64,000 nucleotides of DNA, from the NCBI RefSeq assembly GCF_030159055.1, contig NZ_BQXQ01000021.1:28622-92621 (forward strand). The letters run 5' to 3'. Of this stretch, positions 11,922 through 19,623 are shown one piece after another. A model generated the notes under the pieces. It was not told where the DNA came from. It made no database searches and saw only the letters and a list, made by a program, of their open reading frames with translations. This DNA is from Acidovorax sp. SUPP3334 (GTDB lineage: Bacteria > Pseudomonadota > Gammaproteobacteria > Burkholderiales > Burkholderiaceae_C). Position numbers and translations under genes: made by a program. Numbering within the stretch: position 1 is the first letter of the stretch; every line of letters begins with the position of its first letter.

Positions 11922-12926
11922 CTATAAACCGAAGTACCAGCGCACGGAGTGGAAAAACACCGGCGCCGCAAAGCACAGCGCGTCCACCCGGTCCAGCAGG
12001 CCGCCCGCGCCGGTGACCGACTGGCCCTGCATGCCCCAGCTCCTGATGCCGCGGTCGCGCTTGAGGGCTTTCATCACCAGATGCCCCAGGCTGCCCGCCA
12101 GGCAGGCCAGCAGCGCCATGCCCAGCGCCTGGCCCGGCTTGAACGGCGTGATGAACGACAGCATGACGCCCGCCACGCCGCCCACCGCGACGCCGCTGGC
12201 CCAGCTCAGCCATTGAAAGCTCTGGCTCACCTGCGGCGCCACGGGCCGGTGCGGAAATTTTCGACCCAGCAGATGCTGGGCGATCACGCCGGCCTGCACC
12301 ACCACCACCAGGAAGAATACGAGGAACGCGCCCTTGCCCTCGTAGCCCGGAAAGTCGAGCAGCAGCAGCGCGGGCACATGGCTCATGCCGTACACGCACA
12401 CCATGATTCCCCACTGCAGCTTGGCGTTGCGCTCCAGGAAGCGCTCGGGATCGTTGGCCAGCGCGCTGGCCACCGGCAACGCCAGAAACACATAGACGGG
12501 AATGAACACCGTGAACAGATCGAACTTGCGCGTGCCCACGATGATGAACTGCAGCGGCAGCACCACGAAGAAAGCCAGGACCAGGCTGCGGTGGTCGCCC
12601 CGCCGCGTGGGCGATAGCGTGATGAACTCGCGCAGCGCGAAGAACGCCACGATGGCGAACAGCACCGTGGCCACTGCATCGCCCAGCGCCCAGCCGATCC
12701 AGAACACCGTGGCCATGAACCACGAGGTTTTCAGCAAGCTCCAAAAACGCCGCCATTCCTGCTGGTGCGCTTCGTGTTCGGCCTGGTCGTGCTCGTCGGT
12801 GCTGCGCGCCTCGCGCAGCGTCTGGAAGAACGCATACAGCGTGACCAGCGACAGCAGGCCGAACATCGCGATGAACAGCGCGCCGATCTGCTGCGTGGTG
12901 GTGAGATTGCGAAGGAAGTCGTTCAT
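11922..12926 (-). CDS. CdsA-like phosphatidate cytidylyltransferase paralogue
   Basis: A 334-residue polytopic membrane protein with about eight hydrophobic segments. The C-terminal part, KALKRDRGIRSWGMQGQSVT then GAGGLLDRVDALCFAAPVFF, aligns by eye with the CdsA signature (KR-D-x4-KD...HGG-x-DR-x-D). The internal KD pair is RS and the His of HGG is Ala here. The metal-binding DRVD is kept. It is therefore probably a specialised paralogue rather than the essential CdsA. It starts 2 bases after the upstream acyltransferase stop, so the two form an operon. Substrate unknown; CTP:phosphatidate activity is inferred from family only. Confidence 0.75.
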   Translation of the reverse strand: MNDFLRNLTTTQQIGALFIAMFGLLSLVTLYAFFQTLREARSTDEHDQAEHEAHQQEWRRFWSLLKTSWFMATVFWIGWALGDAVATVLFAIVAFFALREFITLSPTRRGDHRSLVLAFFVVLPLQFIIVGTRKFDLFTVFIPVYVFLALPVASALANDPERFLERNAKLQWGIMVCVYGMSHVPALLLLDFPGYEGKGAFLVFFLVVVVQAGVIAQHLLGRKFPHRPVAPQVSQSFQWLSWASGVAVGGVAGVMLSFITPFKPGQALGMALLACLAGSLGHLVMKALKRDRGIRSWGMQGQSVTGAGGLLDRVDALCFAAPVFFHSVRWYFGL

Positions 12927-12928
12927 CC

Positions 12929-13825
12929 TCAGAGCTCCCGCAGCGCGATGACGGCGCGGCGTGCGCGGTCCAGGAACGGGCGGCGCTCTTCGCCGGGCTC
13001 GACCTGGATGGGCGCGCCGAAGGTCACCGAGCACAGGATGGGCACCGGCACCACTTCGCCCTTGGGCATGACGCGCTGCACGTTGTGGATCCAGGCCGGC
13101 ACCAGCACCGCCTGCGGGAACATCAGCGCCAGCTTGTACAGGCCCGACTTGAACGGTTGCGGCTCATCGCCTTGGCCGCGCGTGCCTTCGGGAAAGATCA
13201 CGATCGAGTCGCCGCTCTCAAGGGCCCGTACCAGCGGGGCCAGCGGATCGTCGGGCGCCAGCGCATCGCGCAGGGCTTGCGCGTCGAGGACCGGAGCGTC
13301 TGAAGCCGCACCGGACGCGGGCGCCGGCTCGGCCGCATGCGTCATGTCGGGCAGCGCGGAGGGGGCGGCGGGCGCGGCAGGCATTTCGGCCGCCACAAAT
13401 CCGGACAACGGAATCTGCTCGCCTTCCGCCGGGTTTGGGGTGCCCAAAGGCGCCGCGATCCCGGGCGAGTCGAGCGACGGCTCCACCCTGACGGCCTCGA
13501 CCGGCGCCGCGGCCGCGGCTGCGGCCGGCGGGGTGCCCGACTGGCGATCGACATACACCGCGTTGAACACGGCCGTGGTGATCCATTGCCTAAACGGCGT
13601 CTTGGTCCAGTAGTCCTTGGCGGCGATGGGGCGCGTGATGCTGCGCAGCTCCTGCGGCAGGGCCGCCCAGATCATCACCAGGTCGGCGTGGCTCTGGTGG
13701 TTGGCGAAATAGATGCGTTGCTCCGCCTTGGGCGGGCAGCCGTACCAGCGGGCCTGGGAGCCGGTCAGAAAGCGCACCAGTCCCAGGAGGAAAAGGCTCA
13801 TCAACTTGGAAAGCATGGCGGCCAT
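12929..13825 (-). CDS. 1-acyl-glycerol-3-phosphate acyltransferase (PlsC-like) with a low-complexity insertion
   Basis: Membrane-bound lysophospholipid acyltransferase family. The catalytic H-x4-D box NHQSHAD is at residues 42-48 and the substrate box FPEGTRG at 211-217 of a 298-residue product. A hydrophobic N-terminal segment (LMSLFLLGLVRFL) anchors it. Between the two boxes lies about 85 residues of Ala/Pro-rich sequence (about 96-180) that is absent from typical PlsC proteins of 200-250 residues. Start candidates are 13825 and 13816 (both ATG); no ribosome site decides between them. Coupled to the cdsA-like gene, suggesting a pair making or remodelling CDP-diacylglycerol-type lipid. Confidence 0.85.
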   Translation of the reverse strand: MAAMLSKLMSLFLLGLVRFLTGSQARWYGCPPKAEQRIYFANHQSHADLVMIWAALPQELRSITRPIAAKDYWTKTPFRQWITTAVFNAVYVDRQSGTPPAAAAAAAPVEAVRVEPSLDSPGIAAPLGTPNPAEGEQIPLSGFVAAEMPAAPAAPSALPDMTHAAEPAPASGAASDAPVLDAQALRDALAPDDPLAPLVRALESGDSIVIFPEGTRGQGDEPQPFKSGLYKLALMFPQAVLVPAWIHNVQRVMPKGEVVPVPILCSVTFGAPIQVEPGEERRPFLDRARRAVIALREL

Positions 13826-14043
13826 GATACGGGCGCAGAAAAGGGCCGCCGCAATGGCCGAGCCCGGGTGCGCGCTACGGCTGAACAGACGCCGCCACGG
13901 TTTTTCCGCATCGGGCTGAAATTCCATTCTGCAAGGCGGAATTTTTCAAGTTCGCGCTTTTCTTTCATTAGGGCACTTCTAGACTATCCGTACCGTTCGA
14001 AAGCGGTTGGGTTTTCCATCTACAAGAAATAAGGGGGTTTTCC

Positions 14044-15039
14044 ATGAATTTTTCGACCACGCGCCGCAAGGCACTGGTTCTGGGCCTATCGGGCGCCTTG
14101 CCCTTCGGGGCGCAGGCGCAGGGAGCCCCTTCTTCGACGGCCGACTACCCCTCGCATCCCGTGCGCCTGATCGTGCCGTTCGCACCCGGCGGCTCGACCG
14201 ACATCCTCGGCCGCCTGCTGTCGAAGCATTTGTTTCCAGCCAGCGGCCAGCCCATGGTGGTGGAAAACATGGCCGGTGCGGGCGGCAATCTGGGCGCGTC
14301 GCTGGTGGCCCGCTCTCCGGCCGACGGCTACACGCTGGAGATCGGCGCCATGTCCACGCATGCCATGAACGGCAGCCTGTACAAGCAATTGCCCTTCGAC
14401 CCGATGAACGATTTCGATACCGTGGCCATGCTGGCCTACGCGATCAACGTCATCGCCGTTGCGCCCAGCGTGCCCGCGCGCAACTTCGCCGAACTGCTGG
14501 ACTACATCCGCGCCAATCCGGGCAAGCTCAACTACGCCTCGGGCGGCATCGGCACGCACAACCATCTCACGCTCGCGCTGCTGGCGAAGACCGCGCAACT
14601 GGACATCGTTCACGTGCCCTACAAAGGGGGTGGCCCCGCCGTCGCCGCGCTGTTGCAGGGTGAATGCCAGATGTTCGCGGGCGGCGCCTCGCTGCTGCTG
14701 CCGCATGCGCAGGCCGGCAAGGTACGCCTGATCGCCGTGACCGAAAAGACCCGCTCCGACCTGCTGCCCGATGTGCCCAGCGCGTCCGAAACGCTCAAGG
14801 GTTTCGAGGTCACCAACTGGTATGGCGTGTTCGCGCCCAAGGGGCTCGATCCGGCGCGCCGTGCCGTGATCAATCACGAAATCAACCGGGTGACGGGCCT
14901 GCCCGAAGTGGCCGAACGGCTCAAGGGTCTGGGCATGGTGCGCGCGCCCGTCGATCCGGTTCAGTTGCGCGAGATCCTGCAGGCTGACTACCGGCTGTGG
15001 TCCTCCACCGTCAAGTCGCTGGGAATCGCCTCCGAATGA
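14044..15039 (+). CDS. Bug-family tripartite tricarboxylate transporter substrate-binding protein
   Basis: Periplasmic binding protein of the Bug/TctC family, expanded in betaproteobacteria. The 331-residue precursor has a twin-arginine-looking start (STTRRKALVLGLSGALPFGAQAQ) with probable cleavage after AQA. It then has the family features YPSHPVRLIVPFAPGGSTDI, VVENMAGAGGNLGA and VPYKGGGPAVAALLQGE. AAGGGGG-type Shine-Dalgarno lies at 14031-14037. No TctA/TctB membrane genes are adjacent, as is usual for orphan Bug proteins. Its stop overlaps the following cupin gene (ATGA), so its ligand is probably the substrate of the linked aldolase pathway. Confidence 0.93.
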   Translation: MNFSTTRRKALVLGLSGALPFGAQAQGAPSSTADYPSHPVRLIVPFAPGGSTDILGRLLSKHLFPASGQPMVVENMAGAGGNLGASLVARSPADGYTLEIGAMSTHAMNGSLYKQLPFDPMNDFDTVAMLAYAINVIAVAPSVPARNFAELLDYIRANPGKLNYASGGIGTHNHLTLALLAKTAQLDIVHVPYKGGGPAVAALLQGECQMFAGGASLLLPHAQAGKVRLIAVTEKTRSDLLPDVPSASETLKGFEVTNWYGVFAPKGLDPARRAVINHEINRVTGLPEVAERLKGLGMVRAPVDPVQLREILQADYRLWSSTVKSLGIASE

Positions 15040-15395
15040 ATACCCCACACCCCCTGTCCGGGGCGCTGAACAGCGTCGACTGGAGTGCCTTGGAATGGAC
15101 GCCCGTGCGCCGCGGCATCGAGCGCAAGGCGTTCGGCAGCGAGCACGTCACGCTCGCGCTGCACCGGCTGATGCCGGGGCACGAGCCGCGTCCGCACTCC
15201 CATCCCCATGAGCAGGTGGTGTACATCCTTTCGGGCCAGATCGACTTTTTCATCGACCAGCAGGTCAAGCGCCTCGGCCCCGGGGGACTGCTGGTGATTC
15301 CGCCCAACGTCCAGCACTACGGGGTGGTCGTGGGCGACGAGCCGGTGCTCAATCTCGACGTTTTCACGCCCGCGCGCCCGGAATACCTGGCATGA
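15036..15395 (+). CDS. Small cupin-domain protein
   Basis: A 119-residue single cupin. Motif 1 is HEPRPHSHPHEQVVYILSGQ (metal ligands His, His, Glu) and motif 2 is GLLVIPPNVQHYGVVVGDEP (His). Such small cupins act as dioxygenases, isomerases or ligand sensors; the sequence does not tell which. It is translationally coupled on both sides (ATGA with the Bug gene at 15036, ATGA with the aldolase gene at 15392), so it likely serves the same pathway. Confidence 0.85.
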   Translation: MNTPHPLSGALNSVDWSALEWTPVRRGIERKAFGSEHVTLALHRLMPGHEPRPHSHPHEQVVYILSGQIDFFIDQQVKRLGPGGLLVIPPNVQHYGVVVGDEPVLNLDVFTPARPEYLA

Positions 15396-16183
15396 GCGGC
15401 GCCCCCCAAGGCGCTGGCGACGGCCGTTCCCTGCGCGAACGGCTTGTGGCGGGCGAGCCTTTGTTCTCGACCTTCGTCAAGACGACCTCGCACCAGACGG
15501 TGGAGGTGCTCGCCGCCACGGGCCTCGATACCCTGGTGCTCGACGCCGAGCACGCACCGTTCGGCCCCGAGAGCCTGGACCGCAGCCTGCTCGCCGCGCG
15601 CGCCTGCGGCCTTCCCGTGCTCGTGCGCGTGCCGTACCCGCGCGGCGCGGCCATCCAGCAGGCGCTGGACATGGGGGCTGCCGGGGTGATGGTGCCGCAC
15701 GTGGACTCCGCCGCCGTTGCACTCGACGTGGTGCGCGCGGCGCGGTATGGCGGCACCCGTGGTTATTCCGCTTCGCCGCGCGCCGGAGGCTATGGCCAGC
15801 GCGGCATGGCCGAGCATCTGCGCCTGAGCGACGCGCATACCGCCGTTCTCGTGCAGATCGAAAGCGGGCAGGCCGTGGCGCAGGCGCGAGAGATCGCGGC
15901 CGTGCCCGGTGTCGACTGCCTGTTCATCGGCCCTGCCGATCTCGCCGTATCGATCGGGGCCGACAGCCCGACCGATCCGCGCGTGACCGAGGCGGTGGCC
16001 CAGGTGTGCGAAGCGGGGCGCCAGGCACGTTGTGCCGTAGGCTGCTTCGTGTCCGATGTGCGTCAGGTGACTAGCCTGCGTGCGCTGGGCGTCGCGTTCT
16101 TCGTCGTCGGCTCCGACCAGGCGCTCTTGCGTGCCGCGGCACGGCAGGCGATGGCGGGAGCGCTTGAATCCATGGCGGCATAG
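15392..16183 (+). CDS. HpcH/HpaI-family class II aldolase
   Basis: The 263-residue product matches metal-dependent pyruvate aldolases that cleave 4-hydroxy-2-oxo acids (HpaI, YfaU/RhmA, GarL). Visible motifs are LVLDAEHAPFGPESLDR (base and metal region), VLVRVPYPRGAAIQQALDMG, GAAGVMVPHVDSAA, VQIESGQAVAQAREIAAVPG (metal Glu) and CLFIGPADLAVSIG (metal Asp). The exact substrate is not predictable. It forms the last gene of the Bug-cupin-aldolase operon, and an IclR regulator begins 68 bases downstream. Confidence 0.9.
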   Translation: MSGAPQGAGDGRSLRERLVAGEPLFSTFVKTTSHQTVEVLAATGLDTLVLDAEHAPFGPESLDRSLLAARACGLPVLVRVPYPRGAAIQQALDMGAAGVMVPHVDSAAVALDVVRAARYGGTRGYSASPRAGGYGQRGMAEHLRLSDAHTAVLVQIESGQAVAQAREIAAVPGVDCLFIGPADLAVSIGADSPTDPRVTEAVAQVCEAGRQARCAVGCFVSDVRQVTSLRALGVAFFVVGSDQALLRAAARQAMAGALESMAA

Positions 16184-16251
16184 GCTGCGTACCGCTGATT
16201 GCGTAGTGCGCACGTGCGCCATACTGCCCAACCCGAGACCGAGAGAGAAAC

Positions 16252-17049
16252 ATGAGTACCGAAGTCCGTTCCGTGCAGCGTGCGCTGCTCATCCTTCGCG
16301 TGATGAACGAGCGATCCACCTGGAGCCTGCAGGAACTGCACCAGCGCACCGGCCTGGCCAAGTCCACGCTGCACCGGCTGCTGAGCACGCTGGAGTCCGA
16401 GAAATACGTGCGCAGCGATCCGCACGCCTACGGCCAATACCAGCTCACGCTGGCCGTGGGCAACCTCAGCAGCGGCATCAACGAAAAGCTGCGCCTGGCC
16501 GAAGTGGCCGCGCCGCTCATGATCTCCACCACGCGCCAGATCAAGTGGCCGCTGTCGCTGGGCGTCATCGAGGGGCACCAGATCCGCGTGGTGTTCTGCA
16601 CCATGCCTTACAGCCCCTACGCCATCCGGCCCTCCAGCCTGGGGCGCCGCTACGAGCTGATTCCCTCGGCGCTGGGCCGCACCTACCTGTCGTTCTGCAG
16701 CCGCGCCGAGCGCCGCATCCTGGTGGAGTCGGCCAACCTGCACGGCGACGAGAGCCAGAAGATCACCGACCTGTGGGGCATGCGCAAGATCGTGCAGCAA
16801 ACGCGGCGCCAGGGCTACGCCATTCGCCACGCCCGCAGCAACGCCGAGAGCACGGCGTTCGCCGTGCCGGTGTTCGGCGGCGGGGTGCTGCGCGGCGCCC
16901 TGGTGTATTCGACGTTCGCCAGCCAGATGGACGAGCGCATGCTCAAGCGCTTCCTGCCGCTGGTGCAGGCCACCGCGGACCGCATCGGCGAAGAGGCAGC
17001 CGTCATGCCCGGCCCGGTGGGCGACATGCTCAACGGCCCGCACGTCTGA
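16252..17049 (+). CDS. IclR-family transcriptional regulator
   Basis: The 265-residue product has an N-terminal winged helix-turn-helix (SVQRALLILRVMNERSTWSL, then QELHQRTGLAKSTLHRLLST) and a C-terminal IclR effector domain (LGRTYLSFCSRAERR, GYAIRHARSN, FAVPVFGGGVLRGAL). IclR proteins usually control neighbouring catabolic genes in response to the pathway substrate, so it is a good candidate regulator of the Bug-cupin-aldolase operon just upstream. GAGAGA precedes the ATG. A short GGGGC/GCCCC hairpin follows the stop. Confidence 0.9.
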   Translation: MSTEVRSVQRALLILRVMNERSTWSLQELHQRTGLAKSTLHRLLSTLESEKYVRSDPHAYGQYQLTLAVGNLSSGINEKLRLAEVAAPLMISTTRQIKWPLSLGVIEGHQIRVVFCTMPYSPYAIRPSSLGRRYELIPSALGRTYLSFCSRAERRILVESANLHGDESQKITDLWGMRKIVQQTRRQGYAIRHARSNAESTAFAVPVFGGGVLRGALVYSTFASQMDERMLKRFLPLVQATADRIGEEAAVMPGPVGDMLNGPHV

Positions 17050-17103
17050 ATCCAGGCGCCTCGGCTCCGGGGCTTCTGCCCCGACCTGACCTGACCTGGG
17101 TTT

Positions 17104-17838
17104 CTAGGGCAGTTCGGCGGCTCCCATGCGGCCCAGGATCACGCGCGTGCGGCCGGACAGGTAGGCCGACCCCGGCGCTTTTTCAAATCGCTTGGGCTGC
17201 GGCAGCATCACCGCCAGCCGGGCCGCTTCGGCCGCGCTGAGTTTGGCGGCGCTTTTGCGAAAGTAGTGCTGCGCGGCGGCCTCGGCCCCGAACACGCCGT
17301 CCCCCCATTCCACGCTGTTCAGGTAGATCTCCAGAATGCGCTGCTTGCTCAGCAGTTGCTCCAGCGCCAGCGTGAGCACGAACTCCTGCCCCTTGCGCAG
17401 CAGCGTGCGCTCGCCCGACAACAGCAGGTTCTTGGCCAGTTGCTGCGTGATGGTGGAGCCGCCGCGGATCTTGGGGTTGCGCACGGGCCGGTCGGGCTGC
17501 GCCTCCTGGCGCTTGGCGGCCTGGGCCTCGGCGCGGGCGTTGCGCTCCCAGGCCTTTTCGATGGCGTTCCAGTCCACGCCGTCGTGGTTGACGAAACCGT
17601 CGTCCTCCGAGGCGATCACCGCGCGCTTGAGGGTGTCGGCGATCTGGCCATAGGGCACCCACTGCTGGCGCCACTGCAGCGGGCCGGGGCCGGCGATCTG
17701 AGCCCAGGCTTCGGAGCGCTGGAACGCGGTGGATTCCGGGTCGATCACCACCATGGCCGCGATGCGCCCGATGAAGAAGACCTGCAGCGCCACGAAAGCC
17801 AGCAGCACCAGCCCGATCCATCGCAGCAAGGCTTTCAT
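17104..17838 (-). CDS. mtgA: Monofunctional biosynthetic peptidoglycan transglycosylase MtgA
   Basis: Inner-membrane glycosyltransferase (GT51) that polymerises lipid II without a transpeptidase domain. The 244-residue product has a membrane anchor (LLRWIGLVLLAFVALQVFF), the catalytic region VIASEDDGFVNHDGVDW (Glu of SEDD), and the conserved GGSTITQQLAKNLLLSGERT and EIYLNSVEWGDGVFGAEAAA motifs. The start ATG at 17838 gives MKALLRW and lies 7 bases after the aroE stop, so it is co-transcribed with aroE. Confidence 0.95.
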   Translation of the reverse strand: MKALLRWIGLVLLAFVALQVFFIGRIAAMVVIDPESTAFQRSEAWAQIAGPGPLQWRQQWVPYGQIADTLKRAVIASEDDGFVNHDGVDWNAIEKAWERNARAEAQAAKRQEAQPDRPVRNPKIRGGSTITQQLAKNLLLSGERTLLRKGQEFVLTLALEQLLSKQRILEIYLNSVEWGDGVFGAEAAAQHYFRKSAAKLSAAEAARLAVMLPQPKRFEKAPGSAYLSGRTRVILGRMGAAELP

Positions 17839-17845
17839 GGCGGGC

Positions 17846-18697
17846 TCAATGGCCTGCCGCCATGGCGGCGCGCAGTTCGTCCAGCACCTGGGCCGCCGGA
17901 GGGCGCACCCCGCGCCAGAGCGCGAAGGCTTGCGCCGCCTGCTCGACCAGCATGCCCAGGCCATCGCGCGGCACGGCGCCGTGCTGGCGGGCCCAGTCCA
18001 GGAACCCTTGCGCCGCGGGGCCGTACATCATGTCGTAGGCCAGGCTGCCGGCGCGCAGCACCTGGGCCGGCACCGGAATGTCGCCACCGGCCAGGCTGCT
18101 GGCGGTGGCGTTGACGATCAGATCGAAATCGGCCTCCAGCGCATATATCTCTAGGGCATCTAGCTCTGTTTTTTGTAGCAAAGCCAGATCCGCATGCGCC
18201 TGCACCAGGGCCTGTGCTCGGGCGGCCGTGCGGTTGACCACCACGATGCGGCGCGGGCGCTCGTGCAGCAGCGGCCCCAGCACTCCGGCCGCCGCGCCGC
18301 CCGCACCCACCAGCAGCACGTCGCGGCCCGCCAGCGGCACGCCGGCGTTGCGAACGATGTCGGCCACCAGGCCCAGGCCATCGGTGTTGTCGGCGGCCAC
18401 GCTGCCATCGTCGTCGAAGGTGAGCGTATTGGCCGCGCCGGCAAGCCGCACCCGTTCGCTGGCGCGGTGGGCCAGCCGGGCGGCGTCGAGCTTGAAGGGC
18501 ACCGTCACATTGCAGCCGCGCCCACCGGATGCGGCGAAGTCGGCCAGGGCCTGGCCGAAGCCCTCCAGCGGCACGAGGCGGCGGGCGTACGAAATGCGCT
18601 CGCCGGTGAGTTCGGCGAATCGCGCATGGATCCAGGGCGAGCGGCTGTGCTCGACCGGGTTTCCCATCACGCAGTAGGAGTCCACGGGTGAAGTCAT
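17846..18697 (-). CDS. aroE: Shikimate dehydrogenase AroE, with a repeat-derived internal peptide
   Basis: NADP-dependent enzyme reducing 3-dehydroshikimate in the aromatic amino acid pathway. The 283-residue product shows GNPVEHSRSPWIHA (shikimate site), NVTVPFK (catalytic Lys), DNTDGLG, the Rossmann loop LLVGAGGAAAG and NRTAARAQAL (NADP phosphate site). Residues 173-189 (LLQKTELDALEIYALEA) are encoded by a copy of a ~52-bp dispersed repeat read in frame. They fall in a variable stretch of the NADP domain, so the enzyme is probably intact. Confidence 0.94.
   Translation of the reverse strand: MTSPVDSYCVMGNPVEHSRSPWIHARFAELTGERISYARRLVPLEGFGQALADFAASGGRGCNVTVPFKLDAARLAHRASERVRLAGAANTLTFDDDGSVAADNTDGLGLVADIVRNAGVPLAGRDVLLVGAGGAAAGVLGPLLHERPRRIVVVNRTAARAQALVQAHADLALLQKTELDALEIYALEADFDLIVNATASSLAGGDIPVPAQVLRAGSLAYDMMYGPAAQGFLDWARQHGAVPRDGLGMLVEQAAQAFALWRGVRPPAAQVLDELRAAMAAGH
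18131..18182 (-). repeat. Dispersed ~52-bp repeat, copy inside aroE
   Basis: Read on the minus strand, this aligns along its whole length with the copy at 51202-51253: TTGCTA, an A-rich centre, AGCTA, CCCTAG, then ATGCGCTGGAGGCC. It is in frame within aroE (17 codons) and introduces no stop. Confidence 0.75.
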
Positions 18698-18762
18698 CGG
18701 GGTGCGTTGTGGATAAAAGGCGTTGAGTCGGCCGCAAGCGGCCCGGAGCGCGCGGACATCGA

Positions 18763-19623
18763 TCAGCGCACGCTGGTTTCGAGGGTCTGGTCGCGCGTGA
18801 ACTTGAAGCGCGACACCACGGCGATCTGGTCGGCCTTGGCCCGCATGGCCGGGCCGAATGCGCCGAACGGGCCGGCCGACCGGGCGATGGCCTGGGCGCG
18901 GTTATCGAGCAGCCGGTTGCCGGAGCCCTGCACGATCTCGGTCTCCAGCACCGTGCCGTCGTGGTTCACGGTCACGATCATCGTGAGTTCGCCGTAGAGC
19001 TTTTTGCCGCCCTGCTCGGGGAAGTTGTCGGTGCCCTTGTCCTCGATCTTGCGGCGCAGCCCGTCGTAGTACACGGCGTACACCTCCTCGCGCGTGGCGG
19101 GGCTGATGTAGCGCTTCTTGGGACGGGCGTTTTCTTCGTTGATGCGCTTTTCGATCTCGGCCAGCAGCTTGATGAGCTGGCGGCGCTTTTCTTCCTGCGC
19201 CAGGGCGTCGGCGCTCTGGCTGGGCTGGCGCGGATCGGGCACGGGCAGGGTCGCCAGTTGCTTGCGCAGCTGGGCCAGCAACTGGCTTTGCTGCTCCTGC
19301 ATGGCATCGAGCTTGCGCTGGGCCTCTTCGAAGTCGTCGCCCACCGCGGTCAAAGCCGAATAGGGCAGGGGGCTGGTGGCGCGGCCCTTGGCCGCCTCGC
19401 CGCCGCCCGCCAGGGACGACTGCGCGATCGCCTGCGCCTTGTCAGGCCGCTCGTTGGACTTGGCATTCACCAGGATCACCTCCAGCGGCGTGTCCTGGAA
19501 AACGCGGTTGAAGCCTTCCGGGTCGATGAACCGCACCGACAGCAGCACCGCATGCACGGCGACGGACACGCCGAGCGCCAGCTGCAGCGTGCTGAATCGT
19601 TGGAGGAAGGCGGGCGGTTTCAC
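18763..19623 (-). CDS. TonB C-terminal domain (energy transducer-like) protein
   Basis: The 286-residue product has one N-terminal membrane segment (LQLALGVSVAVHAVLLSVRF), a long charged/coiled middle (FEEAQRKLDAMQEQQSQLLAQ, EEKRRQLIKLLAEIEKRI), and a C-terminal TonB-like domain (YYDGLRRKIEDKGTDNFPEQ, then GELTMIVTVNHDGTVLETEI). It lacks the long Pro-rich linker of classical TonB, and no exbB/exbD genes are adjacent, so its partner is unknown. Its start overlaps the stop of the upstream RNase gene by 4 bases. Confidence 0.85.
   Translation of the reverse strand: MKPPAFLQRFSTLQLALGVSVAVHAVLLSVRFIDPEGFNRVFQDTPLEVILVNAKSNERPDKAQAIAQSSLAGGGEAAKGRATSPLPYSALTAVGDDFEEAQRKLDAMQEQQSQLLAQLRKQLATLPVPDPRQPSQSADALAQEEKRRQLIKLLAEIEKRINEENARPKKRYISPATREEVYAVYYDGLRRKIEDKGTDNFPEQGGKKLYGELTMIVTVNHDGTVLETEIVQGSGNRLLDNRAQAIARSAGPFGAFGPAMRAKADQIAVVSRFKFTRDQTLETSVR

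Noticed and set aside
13919..13950. Imperfect hairpin GAAATTCC/GGAATTTTTC before the Bug gene as a terminator
   Set aside because: It lies between divergently transcribed genes, where no transcript needs to end, and the stem is imperfect.
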